From positions 124,001-188,000 of the forward strand of contig NZ_CABVHK010000001.1 of the NCBI RefSeq assembly GCF_902497785.1: DNA of 64,000 bases, read 5' to 3'. Made by a program: the position numbers and the translations under genes. Source of the DNA: Pseudomonas fluorescens (lineage in GTDB: Bacteria; Pseudomonadota; Gammaproteobacteria; Pseudomonadales; Pseudomonadaceae). A model generated the notes under the pieces. It had not been told where the DNA came from. It saw only the letters and a program-made list of their open reading frames with translations, and searched no databases. Of this stretch, positions 32,981-41,641 are shown piece after piece. Each line of letters begins with the position of its first letter. The stretch's first letter is position 1.

Positions 32981-34600
32981 ATGAGCAAAACCTACGACTA
33001 CATCATCATCGGTGCGGGGTCATCCGGCTGCGTCCTGGCCAATCGCTTGTCTGCCGACACGAACGTTTCGGTGCTGCTGATCGAGAGCGGACCGGATCAC
33101 ACCAGTCCGTTGATTGCCATGCCCCGTGGCATTGGCAAACTGCTCAGCCCCGGCAATCCGCATGTGTGGAGCTACAAGGCTGCACGCGGTGAGGGTATGA
33201 GCGATGAGCAATGGCTCAAAGGCAAAACGATTGGCGGCTCCAGTTCGGTCAACGGCATGGTCTATGTACGGGGAGCACCCGCTGATTATGATCATTGGGA
33301 AGCGCAAGGCTGCGCGGGCTGGGGCTGGAAAGACATGGGCCGGCAGTTTGTCGCCCTCGAAGACCACCAGTTGGGCAAGAGCCAATGGCGCGGAGTCGGT
33401 GGCCCGCTCAAAGTCACGGTGCACCCATCGGGCCACGCCCTGTGCGATGCCGTCATCAGCGCGGCCGGTGAGCTGGGTGTGGCGCGCACTGAAGACACCA
33501 ATCATATCGACTCGGTCACTCAGGGTGGCTTCGGCTATCAGCCGCAAACCACCTGGAAAGGCCAGCGATTCAGTGCCGCCAAGGCCTTTCTCGATCCGGT
33601 GCGCGCACGTCCGAATTTGACGTTAATGACCGGCACGGATGTTCAACGCATCGAGTTCAGCAATCACCGTGCCTGTGCCGTGCAGGTCAACAACAGCGCC
33701 GGCAAGGAACGCTTCGAAGTGCGCCGCGAGGTGTTGTTGTGCGCCGGTGCCATTGAATCGCCGAAGCTGTTGCAACTGTCTGGCATCGGCCCGGCCGCAC
33801 TGTTGAACTCGCTGGGTATCAGTGTGCTGCACGACGCCCCCGAGGTCGGGCGTAACCTGCGTGAGCACGTGTACATGGCCATGCAGTATCGGGTCACCCG
33901 TGGCAGCTTCAATCACTGCTTCCATGGGATTGGGTTACTCGGTGCAGTGGCCCAATACTTTTTGCGCAAGAAAGGACCGATGACCCACGCCGCTCACGAG
34001 GCCGGTGGTTTCATCAAGACGCGCCCGGAGCTGGATCGTCCGGACGCGCAAATCGGCGTCAGCCTCTATTCCATGGATGGCGACGGTAACAAGGTCGAAA
34101 TCGACAAGGAGCCCGGCCTGACCATCGGTGGCTATTTCCTGCGTCCGCAGAGCCAGGGTGAGGTGCGCATTCAATCGGCGGACGCCACGGTTCCACCCCG
34201 GATCAACGCCAATTATTTGAGCGCCGAGATCGATCGCACTTCCGCAATTGCCTTGTTTCGCTGGTTCCGCCGTCTGGCTGCACAGCCGGTGCTCAAGCCA
34301 TTCATTGTCGGCGAGCTGACACCGGGACCGGAGGTAGAAAGCGACGCGCAAATTCTTGCTGCGTTCCGCCGCTTCGGCCAGACCGCCTATCACGTTTCCG
34401 GGACCTGTCGCATGGGTGCCGACAGCGCGTCGGTGCTCGATCCGCAACTGCGTGTGCGCGGCGTCGAGGGCCTGCGTGTGGTCGACACTTCGGTGATGCC
34501 GTGCCTGGTTTCCGGTAACACCAATGCCCCGGCCATGGCCATTGCCATGCGCGCTGCAGAAATTATCACCGGCAAAGTCTCAGGAGATCCAACACCATGA
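32981..34600 (+). CDS. GMC-family FAD oxidoreductase (choline dehydrogenase-like)
   Basis: Oxidises an alcohol to an aldehyde or ketone using FAD, 539 residues. The N-terminal dinucleotide fold IIGAGSSGCVLANRL, the second signature GGSSSVNGMVYVRG and the catalytic pair H471 (YHVSGTCRMG) and N515 (GNTNAPAMA) are present. The start at 32981 begins the FAD fold; the in-frame extension upstream reads through the ferredoxin remnant. The stop overlaps the aldehyde dehydrogenase start (ATGA), implying sequential oxidation of a primary alcohol to an acid. Confidence 0.93.
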   Translation: MSKTYDYIIIGAGSSGCVLANRLSADTNVSVLLIESGPDHTSPLIAMPRGIGKLLSPGNPHVWSYKAARGEGMSDEQWLKGKTIGGSSSVNGMVYVRGAPADYDHWEAQGCAGWGWKDMGRQFVALEDHQLGKSQWRGVGGPLKVTVHPSGHALCDAVISAAGELGVARTEDTNHIDSVTQGGFGYQPQTTWKGQRFSAAKAFLDPVRARPNLTLMTGTDVQRIEFSNHRACAVQVNNSAGKERFEVRREVLLCAGAIESPKLLQLSGIGPAALLNSLGISVLHDAPEVGRNLREHVYMAMQYRVTRGSFNHCFHGIGLLGAVAQYFLRKKGPMTHAAHEAGGFIKTRPELDRPDAQIGVSLYSMDGDGNKVEIDKEPGLTIGGYFLRPQSQGEVRIQSADATVPPRINANYLSAEIDRTSAIALFRWFRRLAAQPVLKPFIVGELTPGPEVESDAQILAAFRRFGQTAYHVSGTCRMGADSASVLDPQLRVRGVEGLRVVDTSVMPCLVSGNTNAPAMAIAMRAAEIITGKVSGDPTP

Positions 34601-36087
34601 GTGTTCCCTTTACCCAGCTGGACAAGCTGTACATCGATGGCGCGTGGGTGGATGTTGACGGTCCGCGCGAAGCAGTGCTCAACCCGGCCACCGAAGCGGT
34701 CATCGGTCATGCACCGAATGGTGATCTGCAGAGCGCCGACGCAGCCATCGCCGCCGCACGCAACGCCTTTGATAACGGCCCTTGGCCCTGGTTGAGCATG
34801 GCCGAACGGGCCGGGTACATGCGGCGGATGCACGCAGCTTTGGTGGCAAAAAGGGAGGAAATTGCCGCGCTGATTATCGCTGAGGTCGGCTGTTCCCAAG
34901 GCGTGACTTATGCCATGCAGGTGGACATGCCGCTGGGCCATGTGCTGACCGCGATCGAGCAGTCTGTGCACAGCGACAGCTTGCAGATTCCGGTGCAGGC
35001 CAATCCCAATCCGTTCAACCCGGCAGGGCCGATGATTCTCGGCAGCGGCACGGTGGAGCGTGAGGCCATCGGCGTGGTGGCCGGCATCACCGGCTATAAC
35101 TTTCCGTTTCTTCTTAACTTGGCCAAGGTGTTTCCGGCCTTGCTGGCCGGCAACACCCTGGTGCTCAAGCCTTCGCCATTTACCCCGTACTCGGCGCTGT
35201 TGTTCGGTCAGATCGCTGAAGAAATCGGCCTGCCCCAGGGCGTACTCAACATTGTCACCGGCGGTATTGAAGTGGGCGGCTTGTTGAGCAGCGACCCGCG
35301 GGTGGACATGGTCTCGTTCACCGGTTCGGAAACGGTCGGCATGAGCATCATGAGTCAGGCGGCGCCGACCCTGAAGCGCGTGCATCTGGAACTGGGCGGC
35401 AAATCGGCGTTGATCGTGCGCGCCGATGCCGACATTCAGGCCACCGCGCTGGGAGCTGTCGCCGGGCTGGCGGTCAACGCGGGGCAGGGCTGTGCATTGC
35501 TCACCCGCTTCGTTGTGCATCACTCGGTACGCGAGCAATTCGTGCAGTGCGCCAAAGCCATTGCCGGGCAGTGGAAGGTCGGTGACCCGGCGGACCCGAG
35601 CGTGATGATGGGCCCGCTGATCCGCGAGTCGCAGCGCGCCAAGGTCGAGCATTTCATCGCCAGCGGCCGCGACGCCGGGGCCACGCTGGTCTGCGGTGGT
35701 GGACGACCTGCGCATCTGCGCCAGGGCTTCTTCAGCGACATCACCCTGTTCGATGACGTAAGCAACGACATGCTCATCGCCCAGGAGGAAATCTTCGGGC
35801 CGGTGGGGGTGGTGATCGGTTTCGACAGTGATGACGAGGCGGTTGCCATTGCCAACGATTCGCGGTTTGGCCTCAACGCCGCTGTTTCCTCTGCAGATGC
35901 CGCCACCGCCTATGCCATGGCTCGACGAATTCGTGCCGGCAGTGTGTACCTCAATGGGGGTAGCGGCAGCTTGCCTTATGCGCCCATCGGCGGCTTCAAA
36001 CGTTCAGGACTGGGCCGTGAGTTCGGGCCGAACTGGCTTAAAGAATTCACCCAGGAGAAATCCATCATCTACCCCATCGGCCGCTAG
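34597..36087 (+). CDS. Aldehyde dehydrogenase, NAD(P)-dependent
   Basis: A 496-residue member of the aldehyde dehydrogenase superfamily with general base E265 (ELGGKSALIV) and nucleophile C299 (NAGQGCALLTR), and GSETVG in the cofactor-binding region. It is translationally coupled to the GMC oxidoreductase, so it most likely oxidises that enzyme's aldehyde product to the carboxylic acid used by CoA-activating enzymes. It is followed after 64 bp by the second DUF1302 gene. Confidence 0.94.
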   Translation: MSVPFTQLDKLYIDGAWVDVDGPREAVLNPATEAVIGHAPNGDLQSADAAIAAARNAFDNGPWPWLSMAERAGYMRRMHAALVAKREEIAALIIAEVGCSQGVTYAMQVDMPLGHVLTAIEQSVHSDSLQIPVQANPNPFNPAGPMILGSGTVEREAIGVVAGITGYNFPFLLNLAKVFPALLAGNTLVLKPSPFTPYSALLFGQIAEEIGLPQGVLNIVTGGIEVGGLLSSDPRVDMVSFTGSETVGMSIMSQAAPTLKRVHLELGGKSALIVRADADIQATALGAVAGLAVNAGQGCALLTRFVVHHSVREQFVQCAKAIAGQWKVGDPADPSVMMGPLIRESQRAKVEHFIASGRDAGATLVCGGGRPAHLRQGFFSDITLFDDVSNDMLIAQEEIFGPVGVVIGFDSDDEAVAIANDSRFGLNAAVSSADAATAYAMARRIRAGSVYLNGGSGSLPYAPIGGFKRSGLGREFGPNWLKEFTQEKSIIYPIGR

Positions 36088-36151
36088 CCATGACACCCCG
36101 CGAGCGGGGAGCAGACAAAACGACTGACAATAAAAACAAAAGGTGGTTTGC

Positions 36152-37819
36152 ATGAAAAAGATGAGCAAACAGGGACGCATGCGAGCCCAGCGGGCCATGG
36201 TACTGCTGGCGGTAGGGAAAATGGCGTTTGGTTACGGTGGAGCGGTGATGGCTGCGCCGATCGAACTGGCTAATCCAGACTTTCATCTGCGTTGGGATAA
36301 CACCCTGCGCTACAACCTGGGGATGCGAACGGAGGGGCAAGACCGGCGCATCATGAACAACCCTAACTACGATGAATCGGACGGCAAGTTCGACAAGGGT
36401 GACATCGTCACCAACCGCATCGACTTGCTCACTGAACTCGATTTTGCCTACCGTAAAGACTGGGGGGCACGCCTCAGCGCCGCCGGCTGGTACGACCAGG
36501 CGTACCACAATGACACGGTGCGCAGTCATGTTGCCGGGTACCAGACCAGCTACGACAACGACCACTACAGCTCTGAAGTGAAGCGTTACGTCGAAGGCCC
36601 TTCAGGGGAAATCCTCGATGCCTTCGTCTGGAAAAACCTGCGCCTGGGCGATGCTTCGGTGAACGTCAAGATCGGCCGGCATACCAATTACTGGGGCGAG
36701 GGGCTACTGTTCGGTGCCCATGCGATTTCCTACTCGCAAGCGCCTCTGGATGGTGCCAAGGCAGTGACCAGTCCTGGCATTGAAACCAAGGAAGTGTTCT
36801 TGCCCATCGGGCAGATATCCGTCAAAGCTCAGGCCACCGACAACCTGACACTGGCCGCTCAATATTTCTACGAATGGGACTACACGCGCATTCCGTACGG
36901 CGGCACCTACTTCGGCGCAGCGGACCCGTTCTTCGAAGGCCCGGACCGTTTGCCTGTAGCACCTGGTTTTTCCTTTAACCGGGAGAAGTCCAAATACGGT
37001 CGTGACTCCGCCAACTGGGGCGTAATGGCCAAATACGACGTCGAGGCGATTCAATCGACGGTGGGCGCTTACTACCGCCAGTTCGATGACTACCAACCCT
37101 GGTTGGCGCCAGAAGTTTCGGCCGCTACCGGCAGCTACCGCCTGGTGTACCCGCGCAGCGTCAAACTGGTCGGCCTGAGTCTTTCGACCGTGCTCGACAC
37201 GGTGTCGATCGGCAGCGAGATCTCCTATCGCAAGGGCGGTGCGTTGAACGCGGTCGGCGTTGATCCTTCCGACAACGAAGGACCGCGTGGCGATACGTAC
37301 CACTTCGTCGCCAACGCTGTGTATGGTGTGCCGCGTAACTTTATCGCCAACAACGCCACGCTGATCGGCGAGTTCGCCTACAGCCACCTGCGCAAAGTGA
37401 CCGAGCACGAAGAGCTTTATCTGGGTGAAAACAACAATAACTGCGTTGACCCCCGCGTCGGCACACCCGGTTCAGGGGACAAGCGCGACGGTTGTTCGAC
37501 CCGGGATTACGCGGCCATCGCCGTCAATTACACACCGCAATACCTGTCGGTACTCCCGTCCTGGGACATGACCGTACCGTTGACCGTCAATTATGGCCTG
37601 TCGGGCAACGCAGCCAGTGCCGGCGGTGGTAACGAAGGCGCGCTGACCTGGTCTGCCGGCGTGCAGATGACGTATGCCCAGCGTTATGAATTTGGTTTGC
37701 GTTATTCCGATACAGACGCTCAAACGAAGAACATTCCCGGGGACACCGTCGGGGGCAACGGCGCCGTGGGCGGAACCGACCGTGGCTGGCTGGCCTTCAC
37801 CTTCAAAACCTCCATCTAA
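36152..37819 (+). CDS. DUF1302 family outer-membrane protein (copy 2)
   Basis: A 555-residue precursor with a long basic N-terminus and signal peptide ending near GAVMA-APIE. Blocks LRWDNTLRYNLGMRTEGQD and DESDGKFDKGDIVTNRIDLL are nearly identical to copy 3 at 44638. The protein ends TFKTSI: the final residue is Ile instead of the Phe found in the other two copies, which may affect recognition by the barrel-assembly machinery. AAGGTGG precedes the ATG at 36152. It is co-directional with GMC/aldehyde dehydrogenase upstream and DUF1329 downstream. Confidence 0.9.
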   Translation: MKKMSKQGRMRAQRAMVLLAVGKMAFGYGGAVMAAPIELANPDFHLRWDNTLRYNLGMRTEGQDRRIMNNPNYDESDGKFDKGDIVTNRIDLLTELDFAYRKDWGARLSAAGWYDQAYHNDTVRSHVAGYQTSYDNDHYSSEVKRYVEGPSGEILDAFVWKNLRLGDASVNVKIGRHTNYWGEGLLFGAHAISYSQAPLDGAKAVTSPGIETKEVFLPIGQISVKAQATDNLTLAAQYFYEWDYTRIPYGGTYFGAADPFFEGPDRLPVAPGFSFNREKSKYGRDSANWGVMAKYDVEAIQSTVGAYYRQFDDYQPWLAPEVSAATGSYRLVYPRSVKLVGLSLSTVLDTVSIGSEISYRKGGALNAVGVDPSDNEGPRGDTYHFVANAVYGVPRNFIANNATLIGEFAYSHLRKVTEHEELYLGENNNNCVDPRVGTPGSGDKRDGCSTRDYAAIAVNYTPQYLSVLPSWDMTVPLTVNYGLSGNAASAGGGNEGALTWSAGVQMTYAQRYEFGLRYSDTDAQTKNIPGDTVGGNGAVGGTDRGWLAFTFKTSI

Positions 37820-37846
37820 AAAAGCCAAGAAGCGGAGTATCTGTTT

Positions 37847-39208
37847 ATGAAAGGACAATTTGCATGGGCGGTGGCGCTGTTGAGCATCGCCACCGCCAGC
37901 CTGGCTGCGGCACCGGCCGACCAGGTTGCACAGATCGGAAAAACCCTGACGCCGTTCGGCGCAATTATCGCGGGCAATGCCGATGGCAGCATTCCTCCCT
38001 ATACCGGCGGCCTGACGCAGAGCCCGCCAGGCTTCAAGCCCGACAGCGGCTTCTGGGCCGACCCCTTCGAGGATGAAAAACCGCTGCTGCGGATCAACTC
38101 GAAAAACATGGAGCAATACGCCGACCGCTTGAGCGGCGGGCAAAAAATGCTGCTGAGTAAATTTCCCGACTACTACCTGGATATTTACCCGACCCACCGG
38201 ACCGCGGCGTACCCGCAAGCGTTGCTCGATGCCTCTGTGCGCAACGCCAGTAACTGCCGCACGACCAAGGACAACCTCGCAGTCGATCCGGCATGCCGAG
38301 GCGGGCTGCCGTTCCCGCTTCCGCAGAACGGCAATGAAGTCATCTGGAATCAACAACTGCGCTACAAGGGAACGGGTTACACCACCACGGCTTCGTCCAA
38401 CAGTTGGGTAGTGGATTCTCAGGGTTCGGTGACCAAGACCGCCGAGTCCGCGACCATGGAGGAGGCGCCGTACTACCAGACTCAACAGACCGATCGCGAT
38501 CCGCAGTTGTACTACCGCGCCTGGGCACTGGACAGTTATCCGGCCCGCAGCGCCGGGCAACTGATCATCCTCGCTGACTACCTCGACCCGCAAAGCCAGC
38601 CACGGCGTGCCTGGAGCTACACCCCAGGCATGCGCCGCATCAAGTTGGCGCCGGAGTTCGCCTACGACACGCCGGTGCCCAACCAGGGCGGTGTGAACCT
38701 GTTCGACGAATTGCAGATGTTCTCCGGTAGCCAGGACCGTTTCGACTACAAACTGGTGGGCCGCAAGGAGATGTATATCCCGTACAACGCCTACAAGTTC
38801 TACTTCAGTTGCGGCCAGGAAGAACAGTTCAAGCCGCATCATGCCAACCCGGCTTGCGAGCGCTGGGAACTGCACCGGGTGTGGGTGGTGGAAGCGACTC
38901 TGAAACCGGGCAAACGCCACGTCTACAGCAAGCGCACCTACTACCTCGACGAAGACACGTTTGGTGCCGGCCTGTATGACGCCTGGGACCAGGGCGGGGT
39001 GCTGTATCGCGCGCTGTTCCAGAGTGGCGTGCAGCTGTACGACAAAAACCTGCCGTACACGGTAAAAAACGTCAGCTATGACTTCAACAAAGGCATGTGG
39101 TCTTTGCTCAACGATGGCCTCAAGGGCGGATATCGGGTGCACGACACGCCGTTATCGGAGCGTGACATGAAGCCTGAGTCGATTGTTTCCCAGGAGACCC
39201 AACGCTGA
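37847..39208 (+). CDS. DUF1329 family protein (copy 2)
   Basis: A 453-residue secreted protein with signal peptide (MKGQFAWAVALLSIATASLA). Conserved blocks are LTPFGAIIAGNADGSIPPY, CRGGLPFPLPQNGNEV, MFSGSQDRFDYKLVGRKEMY and ERWELHRVWVVEATLKPG. It is closer to copy 3 (46330) than to copy 1 (22472). It lies 27 bp after its DUF1302 partner and is followed by a strong terminator, so the GMC-ALDH-DUF1302-DUF1329 operon ends here. Confidence 0.9.
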   Translation: MKGQFAWAVALLSIATASLAAAPADQVAQIGKTLTPFGAIIAGNADGSIPPYTGGLTQSPPGFKPDSGFWADPFEDEKPLLRINSKNMEQYADRLSGGQKMLLSKFPDYYLDIYPTHRTAAYPQALLDASVRNASNCRTTKDNLAVDPACRGGLPFPLPQNGNEVIWNQQLRYKGTGYTTTASSNSWVVDSQGSVTKTAESATMEEAPYYQTQQTDRDPQLYYRAWALDSYPARSAGQLIILADYLDPQSQPRRAWSYTPGMRRIKLAPEFAYDTPVPNQGGVNLFDELQMFSGSQDRFDYKLVGRKEMYIPYNAYKFYFSCGQEEQFKPHHANPACERWELHRVWVVEATLKPGKRHVYSKRTYYLDEDTFGAGLYDAWDQGGVLYRALFQSGVQLYDKNLPYTVKNVSYDFNKGMWSLLNDGLKGGYRVHDTPLSERDMKPESIVSQETQR

Positions 39209-39231
39209 TTTCATCGGTTGAACACGCATTT

Positions 39232-39257
39232 GCGGCCTGAGAGGGCCGCTTTTTTTT
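39232..39257 (+). terminator. Rho-independent terminator after DUF1329 copy 2
   Basis: GCGGCC (39232-39237) pairs with GGCCGC (39244-39249) around a short loop and is followed by eight T residues. It ends the GMC operon before the amidohydrolase promoter region. Confidence 0.85.
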
Positions 39258-39301
39258 GTGCGGATTTTATAAAAGGTAGCCCTGCGACTCATATTTAAAT
39301 G

Positions 39302-39322
39302 AACACATATTAGAAATGTGTT
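39302..39322. promoter_or_regulatory. Putative operator, copy 5 of the 21-bp element (AACACAT-N7-ATGTGTT)
   Basis: The most symmetric of the five elements, with 7-bp arms AACACAT and ATGTGTT that are perfectly complementary and separated by 7 bp. It ends 96 bp before the amidohydrolase start in an AT-rich promoter region. Confidence 0.5.
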
Positions 39323-39417
39323 TATATTATTGAGGGTGCAGTTATCCCTTAAATTGATCCGGATGCCCTGCGAGCGGGTCGTTCGGTCTGCTGGCTAATT
39401 ACAACAAGGAGAACGCC

Positions 39418-40455
39418 ATGCTGATTGATGTCCACGCCCACTTGCTGACTGAGGGCATGCTGAACCGTCACGAGTTCTGGGGGCCATTCATGAAAGTGCA
39501 GGGGCTGACCGTGGGGCATTTTTCCCTCGGCACCAAGCAACCGGTCAAAGCCGCGACGGATGCCGAAGCGCAGGCCAATATCCTCGCGCGCATGAGCCAC
39601 GCCAGCCGTCGCCAGCTGATGGCCGAGCGGGGTGTCGACAAACTGGTGATGTCCACGCCGTCTCATTGCTTTATGTATTGGGCGGGAGATTTCGCTAACG
39701 AATACGCGCGCATCTGCAATGACGAGTTGTCGGCATTTTGTCGGGCTGATCCCGACCACTTCGATTTCTGGTGCCACGCCAACCTCGCGGATCCGCTGAA
39801 TGCGGCCAAGGAAATTGAACGCGCAGTGACTCAGTTGGGCGCCAAGGGTGTGTGCGTCGGCGGGGCCAACTTCAATGGCCTGGAGGCTCACGACGAACGC
39901 CTGTTCCCCGTCTGGGAAAAACTCACCCAGCTGGATGTACCGATCATGGTGCATGGCTTCAATCAGTCGATTTACTGGGGCGAAAAACACACGGACGACA
40001 AGTTTGAAACCACCTCCATCGTCGGTGACTGCGTCGATGAAACACTGTTCTTCTGGTACCTGATCTGCGGTGGCGCGCTGGATGTTTTCCCGACCTTGAA
40101 AACCTACATCACCCATGCCGGTGGCATGGCGGTTTTCCAGTTGGGGCGCCTGAGCGAACTGAACCGGGCCATGGCACCGGACTCGCGCAATCAGCGTCCG
40201 TTGATGGATTACCTGCAGAACTTTTACTTCGACCTTGACGTTCATGCGCCGGGCTTGCGTCGTGGCGTTGCCGAGGTGGTGGGGGCGGAGCGCCTGTTGT
40301 ACGGCACTAACTTTGGCGGGGCCTACGACCATGGCGATCTGACCGAAGGCATCGGCTTGTCCGCTGAAGACCGCGAGCGGATTCGCAGCGGTAACGCGAT
40401 CGAACTGCTCAAGCTGAAGGTGCCGGCCAACGCTGGTCGGGTGCTGACGCCGTGA
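39418..40455 (+). CDS. ACMSD-like amidohydrolase-2 family protein with Asp-to-Asn change
   Basis: Metal-dependent hydrolase or decarboxylase fold of 345 residues, related to aminocarboxymuconate-semialdehyde decarboxylase. The metal motif H6-A-H8, H179 (MVHGF) and H233 (THAGG) align well with the ACMSD ligands and base. The final Asp ligand, normally in GTD, is Asn298 (YGTNFGG). Metal binding or catalysis may therefore differ. AAGGAGA precedes the ATG. The next gene starts with GTG overlapping this stop, so amidohydrolase, kinase and phosphatase form one operon under the palindromic element at 39302. Confidence 0.87.
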   Translation: MLIDVHAHLLTEGMLNRHEFWGPFMKVQGLTVGHFSLGTKQPVKAATDAEAQANILARMSHASRRQLMAERGVDKLVMSTPSHCFMYWAGDFANEYARICNDELSAFCRADPDHFDFWCHANLADPLNAAKEIERAVTQLGAKGVCVGGANFNGLEAHDERLFPVWEKLTQLDVPIMVHGFNQSIYWGEKHTDDKFETTSIVGDCVDETLFFWYLICGGALDVFPTLKTYITHAGGMAVFQLGRLSELNRAMAPDSRNQRPLMDYLQNFYFDLDVHAPGLRRGVAEVVGAERLLYGTNFGGAYDHGDLTEGIGLSAEDRERIRSGNAIELLKLKVPANAGRVLTP

Positions 40456-41639
40456 CGGATAGCTCGCTGGGGCGGCCCTACCCGCAGCGCAGCGGACGGT
40501 TGCCACGGCACCTGAGCGAAATTACCGCAGCCTGGCTAACTCAGCTATTGCAGCCGCGTTATCCGGGCGTCGAGGTGCTGGCGTTAACGGCAGTGGAAGT
40601 TCGAAACGGTCACACCACCAAATTCCGCGTCAGGCTTGAGTTGAATGAGGTCGGTCAGCACGCGGGTATTCCTGCGCACGTGTGCCTGAAGTCGAATTGG
40701 TCCGAGGGTTTCGAGAGCGGCGATATCTGTGAGCTGGAAGCGCGCTTTTATCATTTGGCGCACGGCTGGTCCGATGCGCCACTGCCAGACACCTATCTCA
40801 CCGACTGGGACGCCGATGGCGGCGGTCGAGGCGTGGTGATGATGGAAGACCTTGGTCTGGCCGCCGGGAAATTTGGCCATAGCACCGATCACCTGGGCGT
40901 GGATGGCGTCGCTCGGGGGCTGGAGTCACTGGCGACGTTGCATGCTGCCACCTGGAACAGTCCGCAGCTACGGGGCCAGGGCTGGCTGCCGGTGTCAATG
41001 GCCAACCCGGTGGACTGCGACGGCCTGCTGCGTATGTACAACTACATCAAGGTCAATCTGCGCAAACCGGAGTACCAACGCCTGTTGCCGAAATGGATGT
41101 ATGAGACACCGGAGTTGTTCAGCCATGCGTTTGATGAATTGGCAGCTTTCGAGCGCGAACAGTCGTCACCCAGCTGCCTGATCCATGGTGATTCGCATCA
41201 GGGCAACAGTTTTTTACGCAGCGACGGCCAACGTATCTGGCTGGATTGGCAACTGTCGAGGCGTGGCCGGCCATGGCGCGATATCGCCTATTTTATGCTG
41301 GGGGCCTTAACCGTCGAGGAACGGCGCGCCGATGCGCAACGCCTGCTGCGGGTGTACCGCGAAAAACTGATCAGCCTCGGTGCCGAAGGCGTGCTTGACC
41401 AGGACGCTGCCTGGGAACAGTTTCGCCGTTGGCCGGTTTGGGGGATGCAGACCTGGATGTCGAATATGGATGACTGGGGGCAGGACGGTTTGCCGATGGT
41501 GGAACGTTTCTTCGCCGCTGCAGAAGATTTTGATACCGTGCGTTTGCTCACACATGGGCGTAAGCCTCGCCGTACGCCGACACTGGGGCAGGGCGCGCGT
41601 CCGTTAACGCAGGCCTATCAACATCTACTGGAGGATTGA
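40452..41639 (+). CDS. APH/ecdysteroid-kinase-like phosphotransferase
   Basis: Small-molecule kinase of 395 residues with intact Brenner motif IHGDSHQGN and metal-binding WLDWQLSRRGRPWRDIA. The start is a GTG at 40452 overlapping the amidohydrolase stop (GTGA). Members of this family phosphorylate hydroxyl groups of varied metabolites, including ecdysteroids in insects; here a hydroxylated intermediate is inferred. The next gene encodes a phosphatase, so phosphorylation and dephosphorylation may both occur in the pathway. Confidence 0.88.
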   Translation: MTDSSLGRPYPQRSGRLPRHLSEITAAWLTQLLQPRYPGVEVLALTAVEVRNGHTTKFRVRLELNEVGQHAGIPAHVCLKSNWSEGFESGDICELEARFYHLAHGWSDAPLPDTYLTDWDADGGGRGVVMMEDLGLAAGKFGHSTDHLGVDGVARGLESLATLHAATWNSPQLRGQGWLPVSMANPVDCDGLLRMYNYIKVNLRKPEYQRLLPKWMYETPELFSHAFDELAAFEREQSSPSCLIHGDSHQGNSFLRSDGQRIWLDWQLSRRGRPWRDIAYFMLGALTVEERRADAQRLLRVYREKLISLGAEGVLDQDAAWEQFRRWPVWGMQTWMSNMDDWGQDGLPMVERFFAAAEDFDTVRLLTHGRKPRRTPTLGQGARPLTQAYQHLLED

Positions 41640-41641
41640 GA

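Noticed and set aside
37472..39142. Long minus-strand frames opposite DUF1302/DUF1329 copies (also 46348-47736 and 44551-45780).
   Set aside because: They are shadows of the plus-strand genes; the translations lack recognisable domains and the same shadow recurs opposite each paralogue.
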